A stretch of 64,000 nt of DNA from Acanthosepion esculentum (taxonomy: Eukaryota > Mollusca > Cephalopoda > Sepiida > Sepiidae), in NCBI GenBank assembly GCA_964036315.1, contig OZ038508.1, forward strand, positions 44,941,129 to 45,005,128, written 5' to 3'. Of the stretch, positions 59,036-64,000 are shown piece by piece. Made by a program: the position numbers and the translations under genes. The notes below the pieces were generated by a model. It searched no databases and was not told the DNA's origin. It saw nothing but the letters and a program-made list of their open reading frames with translations. Position 1 is the first letter of the stretch. Each line of letters opens with the position of its first letter.

Positions 59036-60273
59036 ATGTCGATTTTGGAACCGTGGTATTCCTATCAATTTTAAGGATGGGCTTTCACATGATAAATAAC
59101 GATACAAAATATTTCTTTTCCAAATCATTTCCGTTTTTAGGAAACCAGTTTAAAGATGAGGTTTAACTCCAAAATCGTAGCCTTAGATTTTTATTTCAGT
59201 CATCGATAAAAGAATTATAGCGCAGCCTTCATGAAATTTATAATTTTCTGAATTTTTACGCATAAGATATATGGTAGAATCACATTATTAATAATCATTG
59301 TGCCCTCAAATAAGACATTCGTTTACTTCAAAAGATAAACATGCTGAACAATTTAGCTATATCAAGCTGCAATATGTTATACAGTGTAGTAGTTTTTGTG
59401 TAATTTTCAGTAAACAATGCAAATTTAAAACATGTTGTTTGAATATATGTGTCCAGCAGTATTATGGTGTTATAGACACTTTTATTATTTCTATTTTTAT
59501 TAATCATAATCTAACAAATGATCTGACAAATACTATTCTTTTTTGTAATCTTTCAGAAAATTTTTACTTATCGAATATAGTAAAATATATTGTACATTTT
59601 GCTCGTGGTGATTCTTGATTAGAATTCTGGTTTGAATATATTTTCCATTCAATGTATTTAATTCAAGAAGATATCAAATTTGGATATAGTTTTCAAATAA
59701 TAAAATTTGGAAGTCAGTTTGTAAGCAAAAGCTTAACGGCCATTAGGTATTGTTATATACTTATCAGACAATATTAAAAACTGAATCCTTAGAAATTGGT
59801 AACTATGAAACTTATTTTTGTGGTAGTACTAGCATCAAACCCCTGCTTTACCAGTGAATGCAATGTTGATTTACTAGAAAGAAGTGAAAAATTAACAAAC
59901 TCTAATAAATATGTGTATATGTTTATATGAAAAAAGACAAAAGGAAACTTTGTTTTACCGAATCGTTTCGTCAACTCGTTCAATTCACAGCAAGTATTTA
60001 GAAACAGAATTTAAAAAAAAATATGGATACGTAAAAACATAAATGTAAGGCGAAGTGTGTAAGTCAAGGTAAACTATAGGGTACGCTAAGTAATAAAATT
60101 TAATATGTAATAAACGAAAGTGATGAAATGTTATTATTATTGTAGTTGAATTTTTACATTCTAGTTTACTTTTTTATTTTTACATGCATACCTATTTATC
60201 TCTTTATATTTTTACACAAACAAACATACTTTATTTTTTTTATTTTGGATAGTGTGACTTTACATCTTCATAT
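59036..60273. other. AT-rich, unassigned
   Basis: A 106-codon plus frame (59298-59618) has no recognised motif and AT-driven composition. Confidence 0.35.
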
Positions 60274-61140
60274 ATAGAGAGTGCGATGGGTAAATTGTCC
60301 ACATTTATATTTTTAATTTCGATCATGCACATTATAGAAGGATCAGATGGCTACCGTCTGTGAGATAAAACAAAAGGAATATGACGTTATTCACTTCGCC
60401 AGAATTTTGGAAACGGCGGGCTGTACTGCTTGGCATTCACGCTGAAAGCTCTATTTCAAACATTTCAGTGTTTTTGGGTGTCAATGTGAGGAAAATCTTA
60501 GGACAGTTCAGTGAATTCGGAAATAGTAGGGTGAGTCTAATGGTGATTACGAAAGTACCGCGGCTCGGAAAACTCACTCTGGTCGTTCTGATAAGAAAAT
60601 AACTCCTGAATTTATTGTTGAGGGCACCAGATCAACACGGAGGTCTACATCGAGTGCCTTGAAGAGGTGGTGCTGCCCTGTCTCAAGAGGGTGTATTCTG
60701 AAAGACCCTATGCCTGGCAAAACGATTCTGCACTATGTCACACAAGCAGGAGAACGCTGTTATGGCTCTCAGATAATTTCAAAGACCACATCAACCCTTA
60801 CATCTGGCCACCTAAATCCTCAGACTGTAACCAACTTGATTATTATTATTTGGGGAACAGTTGAATGAGAGACCAACAAAACTCCTTGTAACACCAAAGA
60901 TGAACTGAAGGTAGTGTCATGTCGGCATTCTCCAACTTAAACAAGGAAACCGTCCAGAAGAGTTGCCTGAGGACGCGAAGTTGTCTGCAAGCATTGGTTG
61001 AAACTAATGGCGATTTTATTGAATGAATTTATGTTTTGTATATTTTTGTGTAATGTTGGTAAATGTAATGTTAAATCGTATGTTAATGTTATTTTAATTT
61101 TTGCGTAATTTAGACGACATTTTATCCATTGCACCCTGTA
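60274..61140 (+). mobile_element. mariner-like transposon, internally deleted (~867 bp)
   Basis: Ends GAGTGCGATGGGTAAATTGT and complement of CAGGGTGCAATGGATAAAAT. The ATG at 60346 begins the N-terminal HTH part (KEYDVIHFARILETAG read across). Then TPEFIVEG is joined to VYIECLEEVVLPCLKRVY, followed by WQNDSALCHTSRRTLLWLSD (third catalytic region) and WPPKSSDCNQLDYYYLG. The junction is the same as in the copy at 51350-52218. Confidence 0.85.
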
Positions 61141-61143
61141 TTT

Positions 61144-61183
<40 letters not shown>

Positions 61184-61186
61184 GTA
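61144..61186. repeat. (CA)n/(TA)n microsatellite
   Basis: Lies directly beyond the mariner right end. Confidence 0.9.
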
Positions 61187-61595
61187 TATAATTGGGAGCA
61201 ACCCTTCTTTTATACAGATTGCATTCAATGCGACAGACAAGGAAAATCATTCTGTTTTTCTAGTGCTCTTATTATTTTTTCCTTTTATCTTATAGCTTAG
61301 ATTTGGCACAAGGCCGAATATATTTAAGATCCAGTGTAGATCGAACTGACTCGTCTGTCAAAATTTATAGCGAGGAAAGCTTACTAAAATATTACACCAC
61401 GTCTAAGTCCCCTGTTTTTTTTTCATTATGTGCTTGTATTTTTATTGCACTAAATTTTTTCTACCACTTTCAAGGGTTCATTGGTAGTAATTTTTTTGTT
61501 TTATTCCATTCTGTGTTGCATAAACGTAACCGTAATTCTCTGTTGTTTTGCAACTAGTTAAAAAGCAATTCAGTATATACTGTTTTTCTTTTTTC

Positions 61596-61597
<2 letters not shown>
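61187..61597. other. Unassigned
   Basis: 'ttggcacaaggccgaata' at 61304 echoes 53641. An 84-codon frame (61303-61557) is not recognised. Confidence 0.35.
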
Positions 61598-61686
<89 letters not shown>

Positions 61687-61700
61687 CTGTCTCTGTGTGT
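61598..61700. repeat. (TA)n then (TG)n
   Basis: Compound dinucleotide microsatellite. Confidence 0.95.
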
Positions 61701-62063
61701 GTGTGAATGCATGAATAGAGACAAAAAGAAAGCCCATCTCAGACGATGCGTTTCGTCTTTTGTTAGACTTTATTTAAGCAAGTATGATGGGGTTATTTTG
61801 TAATATTTATTCATAAGCAATCGTAAAAATGTCTTTGTTTAAATATTTAAATTTAAGAAAGATCTTAAGTATAAAAACCGCGTCACCTAAAATAAAATTT
61901 CTATTTGTCTTTATGTATATTGTTTTTTTATATATTTTAATTATGTTTGACTGCCCCCACACATTAACACACACAAACGCACACGCACACGCACACACGC
62001 ACACTGAGTTAATTTTTCTTCGCCGAAAGATTCATTCTCTGTGTCTTTTCTAGTAATATTTTC
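61701..62063. other. Unassigned
   Basis: Contains a CA-rich patch near 61965-62005; no gene recognised. Confidence 0.35.
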
Positions 62064-62435
62064 ATGGTAATTGTTCGTAATACTTCTTCTCTCTGCCACC
62101 GATACGTTTTGAATTTAAGCGCAGTACGAGAGTTGCGTCTAGATCTCATCAATTTACAGTTTATCTAGCTAGACGTAGCCGTAAGTTACATACTATTTAT
62201 TTTCTCGCGGTTCTCGCTTGTGGAACTCCCTCCCAGTTCGATGATTTCCAGTCAAAATTAATCTGCAAAAATATAAGTGCAATGTCAATCACTATTTACT
62301 GTCCTCCTGATTACTCTTTTCCTTTCCCGCTCATTATTATTATTTCTGCTTCCAGTTCTACCACACACTGTAACCCCTTGTGTCTTAGTCGCTTTTCTGG
62401 CGAGCATGGGGTGATACCGATTAAAAAAAATATAA
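62064..62435 (+). mobile_element. APE-type LINE 3' end
   Basis: Matches the C-terminus and 3'UTR of the family ('tggaactccctccca', 'tgtaaccccttgtgtc') and ends GATACCGATTAAAAAAAA. Frames are broken. Confidence 0.75.
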
Positions 62436-62832
<397 letters not shown>

Positions 62833-63019
62833 AAAGTCTATATATGAAAATATTGAATCCCTCTAAATTCATTGAATGTTGCTCATTGCGTACAGACAGC
62901 AAACAGTGGATATGAGCCAAGTTAATCCGTGGCTAATGAGTTATGAAATTAGCAACAGTAATTTGTGTGGCAAGCTGTGTAAGGGCGCTTGAAACATGAC
63001 TTTCCACACAAATTGCACT

Positions 63020-64000
63020 CAACACTCACAGAGTAGATTGCCTCGACAATGCGTAGCCAAAGGGGGTGTCTAGAATTTTCTCCGTGCGAGAGAAGAAGCT
63101 GTTGCTGTAGAAGAGTTGGTTACATTTAATTGTTTCGACAGTGAAATGGTGGGACCGAGATGCCAGCCGAGTAGCACGCTTAAATTCATTCAGTTGGGGG
63201 TACCAGTGAAAGTAGCTCGTCAGAATAGTTGCCATGAAATTATACGTAGAAAAGACCGAGGGAACTCACATCCCGTCTATGAGAAATTGATTCTACTCGA
63301 GATGACAGGTCAAGACCCCTCATATTGCATATTCGTCTTTGAATTTTGTCGAGAACCTTGAGATGAACAGCGCGGGCACCAGACCATATATGGCAGCAGT
63401 ACCAATGCAAGGATGAATGGTAGATTTGTGGATTTGAAGAATGACCTCAGACGAGAAAAGCCTTCTGTGGCGACACGGAGAACCAACTTTCACTGCGGTA
63501 AATGAAGCTATTGATTCGATGTAGTTGTTCCACTTCAACTCAGGACAACGTGAGATCAAGAATGCGCAGAGTGACGCTCTTGTGGAGCTGAGCATCAGCC
63601 ATGATGATAGGAGGCAGGGAGGTATCTCTATGGTGGGTAAACAAGAGCAGTTTCGTTTCGGATACATTAAAGTTTACAAGCCATTTTCTGCCCCAATCAA
63701 GCACCGATTGGATGTCCTTTTCGAGAACAATCTCCAAGTTAACTTCGTCAGCAATGCCGGATTTACTATTGAGACAGGAGTAAATAGTAGTGCCGTCTGC
63801 GTAGATGCTTACTTGAGAAGTGATGACATCAGAAAAATCGTTGATGAAGATCAGACAATGTGTGGGTACCAGGAGCGAGCCTTGGGGAACACCAGCCTTC
63901 GTATGAAAGAAACTGGTGGTGAACCCATTTAGGAAGATCTTCATTTCACGGTTTGACAGGAATGATTGAACTAAATTAAATAATCGTCCTGTAATAACCG
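63020..64000 (-). mobile_element. APE-type LINE with RT catalytic region, runs off window
   Basis: Minus strand from the window edge: AGVPQGSLLVPTHCLIFIND then the catalytic loop, which reads YADG instead of YADD (63540-63944). It continues with DIQSVLDWGRKWLVNFN, then LDLTLS and the thumb (63320-63667), and the C-terminal FKRATRLASRSHHFTVETIK (63026-63235). The Asp-to-Gly change and frameshifts make it inactive. It is the only copy here that reaches the polymerase centre. Confidence 0.85.

Overview
The window is AT-rich, repeat-dominated animal DNA, most likely intergenic or intronic sequence from a lophotrochozoan and probably a cephalopod mollusc. That assignment is an inference from the repeat mix: restriction-like-endonuclease (RLE) LINEs, a Mag-like Ty3/gypsy element, mariner/Tc1 elements, Penelope-like remnants, tRNA-derived SINEs and at least fifteen long (TA)n arrays. 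No host protein-coding gene can be supported. Every recognisable protein fragment belongs to a mobile element, and nearly all of those are broken. Layout: 0-8 kb holds LINE tails, a pogo-like MITE, a 72-bp-arm inverted repeat, and two dispersed repeat families with tandem structure. 8-13.5 kb has a mariner scrap at 10.8 kb, long TA arrays, a SINE carrying a hammerhead ribozyme (12.4 kb), and a foldback element with a tRNA-like core (12.8-13.1 kb). 14.9-16 kb is a decayed Penelope-like element. 16.5-19.6 kb has two more RLE-LINE copies. 20-26 kb has palindromes built on microsatellites, a mariner and a Tc1 remnant. 28-35 kb has LINE copies, one of them split by a complete but dead Ty3/gypsy retrotransposon (29210-34191) with matching 5-bp target duplications. 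36.7-37.4 kb has an inverted cluster of hammerhead SINE copies, including two ribozymes in direct tandem 309 nt apart. 37.6-45 kb has a Tc1, the longest RLE-LINE copy and a near-complete mariner. 45.8-46.3 kb is a 77-bp satellite. 47-64 kb has several copies of another, APE-type LINE, two mariners sharing one internal deletion, a foldback element and dense microsatellites. Three themes stand out. First, a retrozyme-like SINE: tRNA-type Pol III boxes plus a minimal type I hammerhead ribozyme, once as a tandem pair that would release a 309-nt RNA. Second, an RLE-LINE family (R4/Dong-like by behaviour) whose copies nearly all end in TAA-type trinucleotide microsatellites, several being flanked by them on both sides. 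Third, palindromes and inverted duplications centred on (TA)n or (TATC)n tracts, which may be real or may be assembly or library artefacts. Gene-free stretches are entered as 'other' so that coverage is explicit.
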